A DNA stretch of 64,000 nt. Source: Pseudomonas kilonensis. GTDB taxonomy: Bacteria > Pseudomonadota > Gammaproteobacteria > Pseudomonadales > Pseudomonadaceae. Below the pieces are notes generated by a model. The model worked only from the letters and a program-made list of their open reading frames with translations. It did no database searches and was not told the origin of the DNA. Shown piece by piece: positions 47,404 to 56,467 of the stretch. How positions within the stretch are numbered: position 1 is the first letter of the stretch; each line of letters opens with the position of its first letter. A program made the position numbers and the translations under genes. The stretch lies in contig NZ_LHVH01000017.1 of the NCBI RefSeq assembly GCF_001269885.1, positions 62,001-126,000 of the forward strand. Reading direction: 5' to 3'.

Positions 47404-47500
47404 AAACGATAGAACCCATGGGCAAGGCGCACAAGCGGGCGGATTCTGGCGTAGTTGTAGGCAATGGCGCAAGGATTCGTAGCTTGGCGGAAGCGTTGCG
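47404..47500. repeat. Dispersed ~95-bp element, copy B
   Basis: GTAGTTGTAGGCAATGGCGC and AAGGATTCGTAGCTTGGCGG match copy A with few differences over about 60 bp of the best part. It lies upstream of the DUF6124 gene in its transcription direction. Confidence 0.7.
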
Positions 47501-47565
47501 CAGGGTGAATAAACAAGCCTCTGAATAGTCCTGGAATTCATGGCCAGAGCCTGCCCCGGTCGGCT

Positions 47566-47657
47566 CTGTAGGCGCTGGCGAAGCCTGCGATCTTTCGCTT
47601 GAGACTCAAGTGCTTGGGAAAAGATCGCAGCCTCGCTTCGCTCGACAGCTCCTACAG
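47566..47657. repeat. Imperfect inverted repeat (REPIN variant)
   Basis: CTGTAGGCGCTGGCGAAGCC / GCTTCGCTCGACAGCTCCTACAG-type arms with inner TGCGATCTTT / AAGATCGCA arms. Confidence 0.75.
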
Positions 47658-47692
47658 GCGCAACTCAGGAATGAGCGCCCACCACCACCCCC

Positions 47693-47716
47693 TGTGGGAG
47701 CGAGCTTGCTCGCGAT
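47693..47716. repeat. Solitary REP sequence
   Basis: TGTGGGAGCGAGCTTGCTCG as a single copy, without the second arm that would make a REPIN. Confidence 0.75.
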
Positions 47717-47768
47717 GACGGCAGCACGGTACATACCTGACCTGAAGGCGTGGAGAACGGCGCGTCGA

Positions 47769-49949
47769 TCAGATGATGGAATCAAGATCCAGCGTGTAGG
47801 GCTTACCAATGGCATACCCATGAGCACCACGGATCAACTCACTATCGTCATCCATGGCCGGCGCCATCGCCAGTTGCTCAGCCACCCTGTTCTCCGGGTG
47901 TGCCTGCCAACGGGCCAGGTTGTGTGCCAGTTGCTCGGGTTGTTCCGCCAAGCTTCCGTAAACGTCTTTTTCACTAACCGACGCGGTGCGCAGCGTGGCC
48001 AGGCGCGCACGTGTGTTGTGCATCTTGTCGACCTCACGGATGAGCGCAATGTTGATGGAGCTTTCGCTACGCCCATTGGGCGCGCCCCGTCCCGCCAGGT
48101 AGCGCTCTTCATCGCGCAACTGTTGGGTAATCCGTGTCAGCGCATTGTCGATCCATTCATATTCGCGTTTTGTCGCCAGCGTGCTTCCGTCGATCTGCGC
48201 TTCCTGCCAGCGCCGCAAAGTCGCCCAGCAAGCGGGAATGTAGCTGGGGACCATGAAGTGATCACCGGTCTGGATGAGTTGGGCCAGCAATGCCGGACGG
48301 TTCGGCAAGCCATATTTATGCTCAAGGGCCACCTCGCAGGCGGCGTGTTGGGTGATGGTGTCGCACTGGGGCATCCACAGGATCGAAGACCGCTCCTTGC
48401 GATCGAACTCCACCGGCAGGAAGTGCCGCAAGATGCCGTGGTGTTCGTAGGGCTCGCCCGTCAAGTTAGTGATGCCCGCCACGAACACGGAAAGACCGAC
48501 CGGTACGTTGGCGAACGTAAGGGCCAGCCCTGAGCCATAAACACCGCTCTTGGTATTCATCCAACTGCCGGGGACGCTGGGTATCGGGTCGTTGTGGTTG
48601 ACCATTCGGTAGTGCACCAGGGCTTCGGCGTTTTTTGTGAAGGTGGCGTCGGCGGCGCGGGGGGCGCCGTAGGTGTAGAGCTGGAGGGTGTAGTCGAAGC
48701 CCGCTCTGCGCCGCAGTATCTCCGAGAGCAACAATGCCACGGCTCCCCCCAGGCTGTGACCGCAAATCAGCAATTTTTGCCCCGCATGAAACCTGTCCAG
48801 ATAACTCGTCACGAAGGCCGCTGTTTTTCTGGCGGCGTCATAGAACCCTCGATGCACCCGGCCGACACCTTCTTCAAACGGCACCTGAAGCGCATCGGCG
48901 TCGCGCAGGAAGTCGGCGGATTGCTGGGTGCCACGTACTGCGATCAGGACCAGCTCGTCATTGTGGGTGATGTAGGCTTGGGTATCAGTGCCTTCTTGCT
49001 TGTCGGTATCGTCGAGAAAATGGACTTTGGCGGGATGTTCCTGATGTACACCCAATTCCGGATCGTTGACCGCGTAGAGGGCTGGATCGAACGGTACGAT
49101 CTCCAAGCGTTTGGAGTAGGGCACGTCTTCATACAGCGGGTAGTAGGGTTTTGTCTGCTCCGGATAGAACTCCCCGAGCTCTTCGAACTTGGCCAATGCA
49201 TCCGCGAACCAGTTGCCCACGCTTGGTTGCTCGGTGAAGTTCAGCGGTGTTTTTATTGGAGCCTTGTCAGGTGTCTGGCCGAAGGGGCAATAGGTCAAGG
49301 TCGACATGAGCGCCAATTGATACAAGTTGAGCGCACAGAATTCGGGGGCGGTGGACAGCATAGGCCGCAAGGCGCGCAACGGGCGAACTTCCAGCACTGT
49401 GTGTTTTTGCGGCATCAGGGCAACACCGAGTTTGCCATGTTCGCCCATCAACCGTGCCGGCCCAGCCGGGAGTGGGTAATGGCGGTATACCTCGGGCGGC
49501 AAATGCGCGACGTGCTTGACCAGGTGCCGTACTTCCACCTGGAAGAAATCGCCTGCGCAGGCTTGTGCGGGATTTTCCCGGGTGCGTGTGGCGTTTGGGT
49601 TCAGGTAGCGGGTTTGCTCGGCGCGGACTTGTAGTTCGGTGATTTGGAGGGGGTAGCTATCTCTACGTTGAAGTTCTACATAGAGCTTTTCCTGTTCTTG
49701 ATAGTTTTGCTCAAAGGCAAGGGCAACTGGTCCGGAATAGTGGTTCGTGACCTTGCCAATACCCATGGCATCCAGATTGCCAAGGTATTTTTGCCCTTCT
49801 GAATCGGTAGCGGTATAAGCCAGCCCTGCATAAGGTTCACCAGAACCAAGCTCATCGACGAGTTGAAAGCTGGTCCAATTTCCGCCCTTGGGGCACGTCA
49901 GAATGCGACTGCTCAGCCGCGACTCCATACCGTTTTTCAATAACGCCAT
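47769..49949 (-). CDS. T6SS lipase effector (class 3 lipase, Tle2-like)
   Basis: 726 aa. Predicted antibacterial phospholipase delivered by VgrG. The N-terminal ~250 residues (LTCPKGGNWTSFQLVDELGSGEPYAGLAY) are probably a loading domain, followed by a lipase_3 domain: ITHNDELVLIAVRGTQQSADFLRD, nucleophile GHSLGG (Ser399), Asp in MVNHNDPIPSVPG, and a candidate His in GEPYEHHGILRHF. The C-terminal ~200 residues are helical. AAGGAG lies before the ATG. It sits last in the vgrG-DUF4123-lipoprotein-lipoprotein-lipase unit. The Tle2 sub-family is suggested by the lipase_3/GHSLGG combination and is not certain. Confidence 0.85.
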   Translation of the reverse strand: MALLKNGMESRLSSRILTCPKGGNWTSFQLVDELGSGEPYAGLAYTATDSEGQKYLGNLDAMGIGKVTNHYSGPVALAFEQNYQEQEKLYVELQRRDSYPLQITELQVRAEQTRYLNPNATRTRENPAQACAGDFFQVEVRHLVKHVAHLPPEVYRHYPLPAGPARLMGEHGKLGVALMPQKHTVLEVRPLRALRPMLSTAPEFCALNLYQLALMSTLTYCPFGQTPDKAPIKTPLNFTEQPSVGNWFADALAKFEELGEFYPEQTKPYYPLYEDVPYSKRLEIVPFDPALYAVNDPELGVHQEHPAKVHFLDDTDKQEGTDTQAYITHNDELVLIAVRGTQQSADFLRDADALQVPFEEGVGRVHRGFYDAARKTAAFVTSYLDRFHAGQKLLICGHSLGGAVALLLSEILRRRAGFDYTLQLYTYGAPRAADATFTKNAEALVHYRMVNHNDPIPSVPGSWMNTKSGVYGSGLALTFANVPVGLSVFVAGITNLTGEPYEHHGILRHFLPVEFDRKERSSILWMPQCDTITQHAACEVALEHKYGLPNRPALLAQLIQTGDHFMVPSYIPACWATLRRWQEAQIDGSTLATKREYEWIDNALTRITQQLRDEERYLAGRGAPNGRSESSINIALIREVDKMHNTRARLATLRTASVSEKDVYGSLAEQPEQLAHNLARWQAHPENRVAEQLAMAPAMDDDSELIRGAHGYAIGKPYTLDLDSII

Positions 49950-49961
49950 GTGTCGATCTCC

Positions 49962-50756
49962 TTATTCCGTACAACCTGGATAAATGGTGCATTGCCGGCC
50001 ATCTGGCATTTGAAAACTGCTGAAGTCTTTGTAATTGCCAAAGCAAAATGCGTATTGATCTTCAAAGTTGTCGCCCATGCAGCGTTTCCAGCCGTTAGGC
50101 ACCTTCACCCAGGTATCTCCCATATAGGGTCTCTCCTCGCGAGCCAACTTGATCTTCATCCTCACGGTTTTACCCGGTAGCTGATCGAGGGTGTACGCCG
50201 AGAAAGGACGCCCACGTCCAAGCTCGCCCTGTGGGTTGGTTTTTTTGCAGTCGAGGATTTTTACGATGCGCCGTTTGGACCCAGCAGTACGGAACAACCA
50301 CTGGCATTGGCCGTAGAAAGTACTTTCACCCGCTTCGCTGAACGTGCCTTTGTATTGCGCTTCCAGCTCATCACGAATCACGACGTTGGCTGAATCTTGA
50401 CTGATATCCCCCCAATCCTTGCCATAGGCGGAGTTGATTTCGAGCTCAATGCGGCTGATTACCAGTGGGCAACCCATACGGGTTCGGCGAATAACGATTT
50501 CGGAGTCGGGTTTGTATGCCTTACGCCACTCCCTATTGAACTCCGGCGCCTTGTTATACCGGGTCTCGACGGTGCAGGTTTCGCCTGGGGCGGGTACGTA
50601 GTACACCGCAGCCTGGTAGGCAAAGTCTGGTGGCAGATCAGCGGCAAAAATAAAAGTATTAACTTGTTTGTTGGTGCAACCAACGATTAACGCGATGGAG
50701 CAACCCAAGCCTGCGTTACGCAACAGCGCATGTATTTTTGAGTAGGGCGTAGTCAC
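49962..50756 (-). CDS. Probable lipase-immunity lipoprotein, copy 2
   Basis: 264 aa from a GTG start at 50756. N-terminal hydrophobic segment with lipobox IVGC (residues 22-25), so probably a lipoprotein facing the periplasm, where Tle immunity proteins act. Many Cys residues (GETCTVET, MGCPL, GQCQW, DCKK, CMGD, CTIYPGCTE). It is 12 bp upstream of the lipase. The central ~180 residues are almost identical to the gene at 50768-51538, while the lipobox region and the last ~35 residues differ more. Immunity role inferred from position. Confidence 0.75.
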   Translation of the reverse strand: MTTPYSKIHALLRNAGLGCSIALIVGCTNKQVNTFIFAADLPPDFAYQAAVYYVPAPGETCTVETRYNKAPEFNREWRKAYKPDSEIVIRRTRMGCPLVISRIELEINSAYGKDWGDISQDSANVVIRDELEAQYKGTFSEAGESTFYGQCQWLFRTAGSKRRIVKILDCKKTNPQGELGRGRPFSAYTLDQLPGKTVRMKIKLAREERPYMGDTWVKVPNGWKRCMGDNFEDQYAFCFGNYKDFSSFQMPDGRQCTIYPGCTE

Positions 50757-50767
50757 GGGATAGGGCC

Positions 50768-51538
50768 TTATTCCGTACAGCCGGGGTAAATGGTGCATTT
50801 CTGTCCGTCGGGCATTTGAAAACCGCTGAAGTCCTGGTAATTGCCATAACAAAATGCGTGTGGGTCCTCAAAGTGTTTGCCCATGCAGCGTTTCCAACCG
50901 TTCGGCACCTTCACCCAAGTGTCTCCAATGGCGGGTCTCTCCTCGTCCGCCAACTTGATCTTCATCCTTACGGTCTTACCCGACAGCTGATCCAGGGTGT
51001 ACGCCGAGAAAGGACGCCCACGCCCAAGCTCGCCCTGTGGGTTGGTTTTTTTGCAGTCGAGGATTTTTACGATGCGTCGTTTGGACCCAGCAGTACGGAA
51101 CAACCACTGGCATTGGCCATAGAAAGTGCTTTCACCCGCTTCGCTGAACGTGCCTTTGTATTGCGCTTCCAGCTCGTCGCGAATCACGACGTTGGCTGAA
51201 TCTTGACTGATATCCCCCCAATCCTTGCCGTAGGCGGAGTTGATTTCGAGCTCGATGCGGCTGATCACCAGCGGGCAACCCATACGGGTTCGGCGAATAA
51301 CGATTTCGGAATCGGGTTTGTATGCCTTACGCCACTCCCTATTGAACACCGGCGCCTTGTTATACCGGGTCTCGACGGTGCAGGTTTCGCCTGGGGCGGG
51401 CACGTAGTAAACCGCCGCCTGGTAGGCAAAATCAGGCGGCAAATCTGCCGTAAAAGTAAACGTGTTCGGCTGTGTGTTGGCACAACCTGCCGTTATCGCC
51501 AGGCCGCTCAAACTTGCAATGCACAAAGCCTGTTTCAT
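50768..51538 (-). CDS. Probable lipase-immunity lipoprotein, copy 1
   Basis: 256 aa. Signal peptide MKQALCIASLSGLAITAGC with lipobox TAGC at 16-19. Same fold family as the next gene (ADLPPDFAYQAAVYYVPAP; WKRCMG; CTIYPGCTE). The ATG overlaps the DUF4123 stop (ATGA), so it is translationally coupled to the adaptor. Likely protects the cell from its own lipase. Confidence 0.78.
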   Translation of the reverse strand: MKQALCIASLSGLAITAGCANTQPNTFTFTADLPPDFAYQAAVYYVPAPGETCTVETRYNKAPVFNREWRKAYKPDSEIVIRRTRMGCPLVISRIELEINSAYGKDWGDISQDSANVVIRDELEAQYKGTFSEAGESTFYGQCQWLFRTAGSKRRIVKILDCKKTNPQGELGRGRPFSAYTLDQLSGKTVRMKIKLADEERPAIGDTWVKVPNGWKRCMGKHFEDPHAFCYGNYQDFSGFQMPDGQKCTIYPGCTE

Positions 51539-52389
51539 GGCGGCATATCTCCCTGCCAGAACGCTGCCATCAGGCGCACCCGTTCAAAATGCTCGTCGGG
51601 GCTTTCAGCTGAACGTACTTGCCAGTACGGCGCCAGCGCCTGGGCGGGTGCTTGCAGGTGCTGGGTCAGTAAAAACTCCAACTGCTCGGGCGCCTGCCAG
51701 TGCCAGACCTCGGCCTGATCGAGCGTGACGCGCAACCACGCATCCGGGTTCTGTTGCTCGGCAAGGGAGGCGAAGGCCTGGACATGCTCGGCCAACAGGA
51801 AGCGGCGGGCATTGAGGAAGCGAGTCTGCTTCGCTTGCTGCGGGGTAACAGGCACCTGCAGCCAAAGAGGCGAGTCGGGTAGCGGATATTCCCCCGGGGC
51901 CGGGTTATAGGTGCTTGCCCAACAAGTGCCCTGCCAATAGCAGACACTGATCGCTGGCCCGAGATAGGCCGGATAGGCTTCAACGGGCAAGTGCTTGAGC
52001 GCCCGGGCCAGGACACGGTTGTCATGGAAGCGGTACAACGCCTGATGGGGGCGTTCTCCGATGATCAGCCGTTCACGCCAGTGTTTCACCAGTGTTGGCA
52101 GGCCCCCTTTGGGAAGGCTGGCAAGCCATCCCCAGTGGTTGTCCGGCCGGTTAAGCAATTCATTGATGTGTTCATCGCCGGGCCGATCGAAGCTGAAGAC
52201 AAAGGGCCCCGCGTCAGCAAGGTCAGCGACCTGGGTTTGGCCGTACACGCTCAGGTACTGGTCGGGGCGACTGCTCTTGAGCAATGCCTGGCGCGTGGGG
52301 TGCTCATGTTCCGAGTCCAGGACGAGACACAGGGTGTGGCCGAGGCGTTGCTGTTCGATCAACCATTGATGGGGGAGTGAGCGAGTCAT
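51535..52389 (-). CDS. DUF4123 T6SS effector-loading adaptor
   Basis: 284 aa, soluble. DUF4123 (Tap/TEC) chaperones bind a VgrG tip and its cargo effector. Seen here: LCLVLDSEHEHPTRQALLKS, the DAGPFVFSFDRPGDEHINEL region and HWRERLIIGERPHQALYRFHDNRVL, all typical of the domain, plus a C-terminal region (LFLLTQHL-type helix) for partner binding. The ATG overlaps the vgrG stop (ATGA), and its own stop overlaps the next lipoprotein start. Confidence 0.9.
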   Translation of the reverse strand: MTRSLPHQWLIEQQRLGHTLCLVLDSEHEHPTRQALLKSSRPDQYLSVYGQTQVADLADAGPFVFSFDRPGDEHINELLNRPDNHWGWLASLPKGGLPTLVKHWRERLIIGERPHQALYRFHDNRVLARALKHLPVEAYPAYLGPAISVCYWQGTCWASTYNPAPGEYPLPDSPLWLQVPVTPQQAKQTRFLNARRFLLAEHVQAFASLAEQQNPDAWLRVTLDQAEVWHWQAPEQLEFLLTQHLQAPAQALAPYWQVRSAESPDEHFERVRLMAAFWQGDMPP

Positions 52390-54449
52390 GCGGCGGCGAC
52401 TTCCATTGGGCAGAGACCCTCGCGGCAGGCCTCGCAGATCGGACAAAAGTCCAATCCCGCTGCTTTGCTGGCCGCTATCAGCGCGCGTTGAGTGGGGGCG
52501 AGCACTGGGGCTGGAGCCGCCAAGGGATCCGTCAAGCCAGGCGTGATTGATGAAGCGGCAGCACCGGCCATGGGGTCGCCGCCGAGCTGGATTTCACTGC
52601 TGCTGTAGATACCGCTGTGGTTGATCAGGATGTGCTGGCCCCCGGCTTTCAAACTGAGAGATGCACCTGCTTCAAGGACCACATGAGCGCCAGCCTTGAT
52701 CTGTATTTGCTGCCCGGCCTCGACGGCCAGTGTCTGATCGACACGGGTGTGGCGGTTGGCGACGCGTAGATAGTCATTGCCTTCGACCTGGACCGTACGG
52801 TCGGCGGCGGTGGTCCGATGTTCCTCGGCATGCAGAACGGTGATGCTGTTGCCCCTGATGGTCTCCCGCCGCTCGTTGCCAATCTCAAGTCGGCTGTCGT
52901 TTTCGATCTTCTGTTCCATGTCACGCTGGGCCCGCAGATAGATCAACTCCTGACCGGCGCGGTCTTCCAGGTGCAGCTCGTTGAAGCCGTTGTTGCCCGG
53001 CGAGCTGCAAGAACGAAACACGGTGCGGGTCTTGTGCGCAGGCAGCGGGTAGGGCCGATCGTTGGCGCTGTTGGTCAGGCATCCGCTGATCAGGGGCTTG
53101 TCGGGGTCGCCTTCCATGAAGGTCACCAACACCTCCATGCCCACCCGCGGGATCGTGACGCTCCCGTAGCTGTTGCCCGCCCAATTAGAGGCGACTCGCA
53201 ACCAACAGCTGCTGCCGTCGTCGAAGTCCCCCGTCCGATCCCAGAAAAACCTGACCTTGACCCGGCCATACGGGTCACAGTGGATCTCTTCACCCTTAGG
53301 GCCCGTGACGATTGCCGTCTGGCTGCCCCATACACGTGTCTTTTGGTAAAGCCGTTGCGAACGAAAGATCGCATCCCAAGGCGTGGCAACGAAGTGATTG
53401 CGATAGCCCTGATTGAAGTGCTCTTCAGCCCTGCCAGTGTCGCTGGGGGTGATTTCCTCCAGTACCTGCGGCTGTTTGCCTTCGTGATGCACTTCTGTCA
53501 GGAGCCATAGATCATTCCATTCCTGGCGAGGGTGCCCACTCAATGTCAGGAAGTGTCCCGTCGTCAGTGCCGGCTGATCACTCTTTCCTTCGGCCTGGCG
53601 GTAGTCGACGCGATGGCGTTCCAGGGCTCGCCGGCTCAATAACCTGCCGCGTTTTTCCTGGGTAAAGTCGCCTGGATAATCGTAGGCCTCCAAGTCGGGT
53701 CGGATTTTTTCGAGGCCGGGCTGACAGCTGCTCTCCAGCAGGAATGTCGACTTCTTGAAATCGTAATCACGGCGCGTGACGCGGCTGGTCCGGGTCTCCA
53801 GTCGCAGGCCAAATCGATGGATAACCGGCTCGTCGTCAACCATGCCGCTGCCGTGTTTATAGACAGTGCGGTGCTCAAGCCGGGGAAATACGGTCTGGTC
53901 ATCACCAAATACCAGATGATGGCCCGACTCGCTGTGCTGGAAATGATAATGCAGGCCTTCTTCGTGACACAGGCGCTCAATGAAGTGCAAGTCGGATTCG
54001 CGATACTGCACGCAGTAGTCACGAGGCGAATAACTTGCACTTAACTGGAAGCGATGGGCGTCGGTGAGAATACCGTGCTCCTTGAGGATCGAGGTGATGA
54101 TCTGCGGCACACTGACGTGTTGAAAAATGCGCTGGTTGGTGCGGTGTTCCAAGTAAGCCAATCGTGGAACCAGTCTTATCTTGTAATGCGTCAAGCGTTT
54201 TCCGGTGTCGCCTTGTACAACACGATAAATCAGCCCGTGAACACCACTTCCCTGTTTGTTGAATGCAAGAAATGCGTGCTGGTTTAACAAGCATTCCAAC
54301 TCCATATCGCTTTGTTCGCTGACGAGCTCGATATCGAACGAATACGGCGTGCTGATAGCTTCGCAGCCTTCGAAGGCCAACACTTGGAGGTCATGTTCGA
54401 GGTCAGGAATTGTGAGATGAATTTCGCGCAAATCAGGGGGGTGGAACAT
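52386..54449 (-). CDS. vgrG: Type VI secretion tip protein VgrG
   Basis: 687 aa. gp27/gp5-like spike: phage late control D region at the N-terminus (FDIELVSEQSDMELECLLNQ), OB-fold about residues 370-450 (GRVKVRFFWDRTGDFDDGSSCWLRVASNWAG), and C-terminal repeats of the beta-helix (LEIGNERRETIRGNSITVLHAEEH). The extreme C-terminus carries a Cys cluster, FCPICEACREGLCP. No fused enzymatic domain. AAGGAG lies six bases before the ATG. First gene of the payload operon. Confidence 0.95.
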   Translation of the reverse strand: MFHPPDLREIHLTIPDLEHDLQVLAFEGCEAISTPYSFDIELVSEQSDMELECLLNQHAFLAFNKQGSGVHGLIYRVVQGDTGKRLTHYKIRLVPRLAYLEHRTNQRIFQHVSVPQIITSILKEHGILTDAHRFQLSASYSPRDYCVQYRESDLHFIERLCHEEGLHYHFQHSESGHHLVFGDDQTVFPRLEHRTVYKHGSGMVDDEPVIHRFGLRLETRTSRVTRRDYDFKKSTFLLESSCQPGLEKIRPDLEAYDYPGDFTQEKRGRLLSRRALERHRVDYRQAEGKSDQPALTTGHFLTLSGHPRQEWNDLWLLTEVHHEGKQPQVLEEITPSDTGRAEEHFNQGYRNHFVATPWDAIFRSQRLYQKTRVWGSQTAIVTGPKGEEIHCDPYGRVKVRFFWDRTGDFDDGSSCWLRVASNWAGNSYGSVTIPRVGMEVLVTFMEGDPDKPLISGCLTNSANDRPYPLPAHKTRTVFRSCSSPGNNGFNELHLEDRAGQELIYLRAQRDMEQKIENDSRLEIGNERRETIRGNSITVLHAEEHRTTAADRTVQVEGNDYLRVANRHTRVDQTLAVEAGQQIQIKAGAHVVLEAGASLSLKAGGQHILINHSGIYSSSEIQLGGDPMAGAAASSITPGLTDPLAAPAPVLAPTQRALIAASKAAGLDFCPICEACREGLCPMEVAAA

Positions 54450-54878
54450 TCGCGGCTCCTTGGGCGTTGGCTTTGACTCCTGATCACATTGAAGCAGTCT
54501 TGATGGGGGAACGCGCAGAGACTCGTAAAAAAAGAAAAGGACGTAGGAGTTCTCTTCGCAGCAAGTAGGAAGTGAGAATGAAATGATTTGAAGTGATTTT
54601 TAGTTGGCGCGATGGTGTGTTCAAATTTGACAAAAAAATCTGCTTTGGGCGTTTCTGAAGAGGTATTTTTTTGAAAAAAAGGAAAGGTCCTACTTTTTTA
54701 TTTTTAAAATTTTGGCATTCTTCGCTGCGTTCCGCTGGTTGGGACGGTGTGAGTTTTTAGGTATGCCTTGATTGTATTTGGCGAAACTTCCTACAAGCGA
54801 AACCGAATATTTACCTTGAATAACCATGTCGCCAAAACTGCCCATCTCACAAACTGAATTTTCTTAACAGGCTCGTGA
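54450..54878. other. AT-rich divergent promoter region between vgrG and tssA
   Basis: About 430 bp with A- and T-tracts (around 54525-54540, 54655-54680 and 54693-54712), markedly less G+C-rich than the flanks. It must hold both the vgrG and tssA promoters. No gene is seen. TTGGCGCGATGGTGTG near 54604 only partly resembles a sigma-54 site. Confidence 0.6.
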
Positions 54879-56435
54879 ATGTCGTATTCCGGAAAACTGT
54901 CCGCCCATTACCTGGCTCTCGCCAAAATGCCCATCTCCAAAGAGGGTTTTGCGGGTGCGGACGTGCGCTTTTCGAATGAATACGAGGCGTTGGAAAGCGA
55001 GCTCGGCAAAGCCCAGTCGATGCACGAAAGCGGCCAGGTCGACTGGCTGAAGATCCGTGAAGGAAGTGAAGCGCTGCTGCGTACCCAGTCGAAGGACTTG
55101 CGAGTGGCGGCCTGGCTGGTTTGGGCGCTGTATCAGCGCGAATCTTTCCAAGGGCTGCTGGCAGGTCTCTGTCTTTTGCACCACTTGTGTAAAAACCATT
55201 GGCCTGACATTCATCCGATCAAAAATCGAACCCGTGCCGCCAGTATCAATTGGTTGATGCCTCGCCTGGAGCAGGCGTTGGGCGATGACGTTGCGATCAA
55301 GGAGCAGTTGCCGCTGTTCCGCCATCTGACCGAACAACTTGAAGGTCTCGATACCGCTTGCACTGCCCACTTGGGTGATGACGCGCCTCTGCTGCTCCCG
55401 TTGTGTCGGCGCCTCAACACGATGATCCAGCGTACCACTGACAACCTGCCGCAGGCGGGTGCCATTGGGACGGTAGTGGCTCAGGTGAAGCAAGTTGCCG
55501 CCCAACTGCTCACGCCCGGCGCTCCGATCGAAAACGAAAAAGAAGCCCACAAGGCTCTGCGCGCCCAGCAGGAAAGCGCAGGGCCGTTATGCATCTGGTG
55601 GCTCAAGCAAAAAGCAACCGACGTTCGGGCCCTGCGCCTGAACCGTACCTTGACCTGGCTGACCATTGACGCCATGCCCGAGCGTAACGCCGAGCAGATC
55701 ACGCAGTTGCGTGGGGTGCCGGCGGACAAACTCAAGGCTTATCAGGACAGTCTCCACCAAGGCGATTACGCGAACCTGCTGGTGGAGATCGAGGCCAGCC
55801 TGGCGAAGGCTCCGTTCTGGCTCGATGGCCAGCGGCTTGCCTGGGAGTGCCTGCAAGGGTTGAACGCCGAGTTGGCCATGGGTGAAGTGGAGGTCCATTT
55901 CGCGCTATTCATCCAGCGCCTGCCGGGGGTTATCGAATTGCGCTGGCATGACGGTACGCCGTTCGCCGATCCCGCCACGCGGGCGTGGATCGCGTCCCAG
56001 GTCATGCCTCACCTGAAAAACCCCGGCGCGGCGCCCGAAATCGATACCACCCACAACGATGCGCCTTGGGAACTGACGCTGGAAGAGGCCCAGTCGATCC
56101 TGTCCAAGGATGGCCTCAAACCCGCTGTCCAGTTACTCAGGCAAGGCATGCAAAACGCTCTTGGGGCACGCGAGTGTTTCCTCTGGCGGTTCGCGATGGC
56201 TCGCTTGTGCTTCTCGGCGAGGAAATACGAACTCGCCAAAGTCCAGCTCGAGGTCCTCGACCAGACACTGCAACACGCCGGCCTGAATACCTGGGAGCCC
56301 ACCCTGGAGTTACAGGTGCTGCATTTGTTGCACAGCTGCTGCGAGTTATTGCCTCAGAACCACGTCATACGCGAGTGCAAGGAAGAGACCTATCGCAGGT
56401 TGTGTCACCTCGACCTGGAACGGGTCATTGAATAG
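54879..56435 (+). CDS. tssA: T6SS protein TssA
   Basis: 518 aa. ImpA_N domain at the N-terminus (VDWLKIREGSEALLRTQSKDLRVAAWLVWALYQRESFQGL; NHWPDIHPIKNRTRAASINWL), followed by a variable middle and a helical C-terminal part. TssA caps the growing sheath and binds the baseplate. First gene of tssABCEFGH, the order of P. aeruginosa H2-T6SS (hsiA2 to clpV2). The Shine-Dalgarno is weak. Confidence 0.92.
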   Translation: MSYSGKLSAHYLALAKMPISKEGFAGADVRFSNEYEALESELGKAQSMHESGQVDWLKIREGSEALLRTQSKDLRVAAWLVWALYQRESFQGLLAGLCLLHHLCKNHWPDIHPIKNRTRAASINWLMPRLEQALGDDVAIKEQLPLFRHLTEQLEGLDTACTAHLGDDAPLLLPLCRRLNTMIQRTTDNLPQAGAIGTVVAQVKQVAAQLLTPGAPIENEKEAHKALRAQQESAGPLCIWWLKQKATDVRALRLNRTLTWLTIDAMPERNAEQITQLRGVPADKLKAYQDSLHQGDYANLLVEIEASLAKAPFWLDGQRLAWECLQGLNAELAMGEVEVHFALFIQRLPGVIELRWHDGTPFADPATRAWIASQVMPHLKNPGAAPEIDTTHNDAPWELTLEEAQSILSKDGLKPAVQLLRQGMQNALGARECFLWRFAMARLCFSARKYELAKVQLEVLDQTLQHAGLNTWEPTLELQVLHLLHSCCELLPQNHVIRECKEETYRRLCHLDLERVIE

Positions 56436-56467
56436 GCCTCCGGGTCCAAAATTGTAAGGAGAAAGTC

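Larger units (their letters stand above)
47177..47768. other. Leader-like repeat region upstream of the DUF6124 gene
   Basis: About 590 bp without a supported gene. It holds, from the DUF6124 side, hairpin-forming sequence (CGGGTTTAGTAGCCCG on the minus strand near 47368-47383; GGCTGTGCGCAGGGCGC near 47285-47302), then copy B of the dispersed element, a ~92-bp imperfect inverted repeat (47566-47657) and a single REP (47693-47716). Confidence 0.6.

Noticed and set aside
47316..47541. Short minus-strand frames of 63-66 codons in the DUF6124 leader
   Set aside because: They overlap each other in two frames over the dispersed element and lack Shine-Dalgarno sequences; the repeat explains their similarity to frames at 46570-46797.
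54600..54620. Possible sigma-54 promoter before tssA
   Set aside because: TTGGCGCGATGGTGTG lacks the required TTGC/TGC element at the -12 position, and no activator gene is in view.
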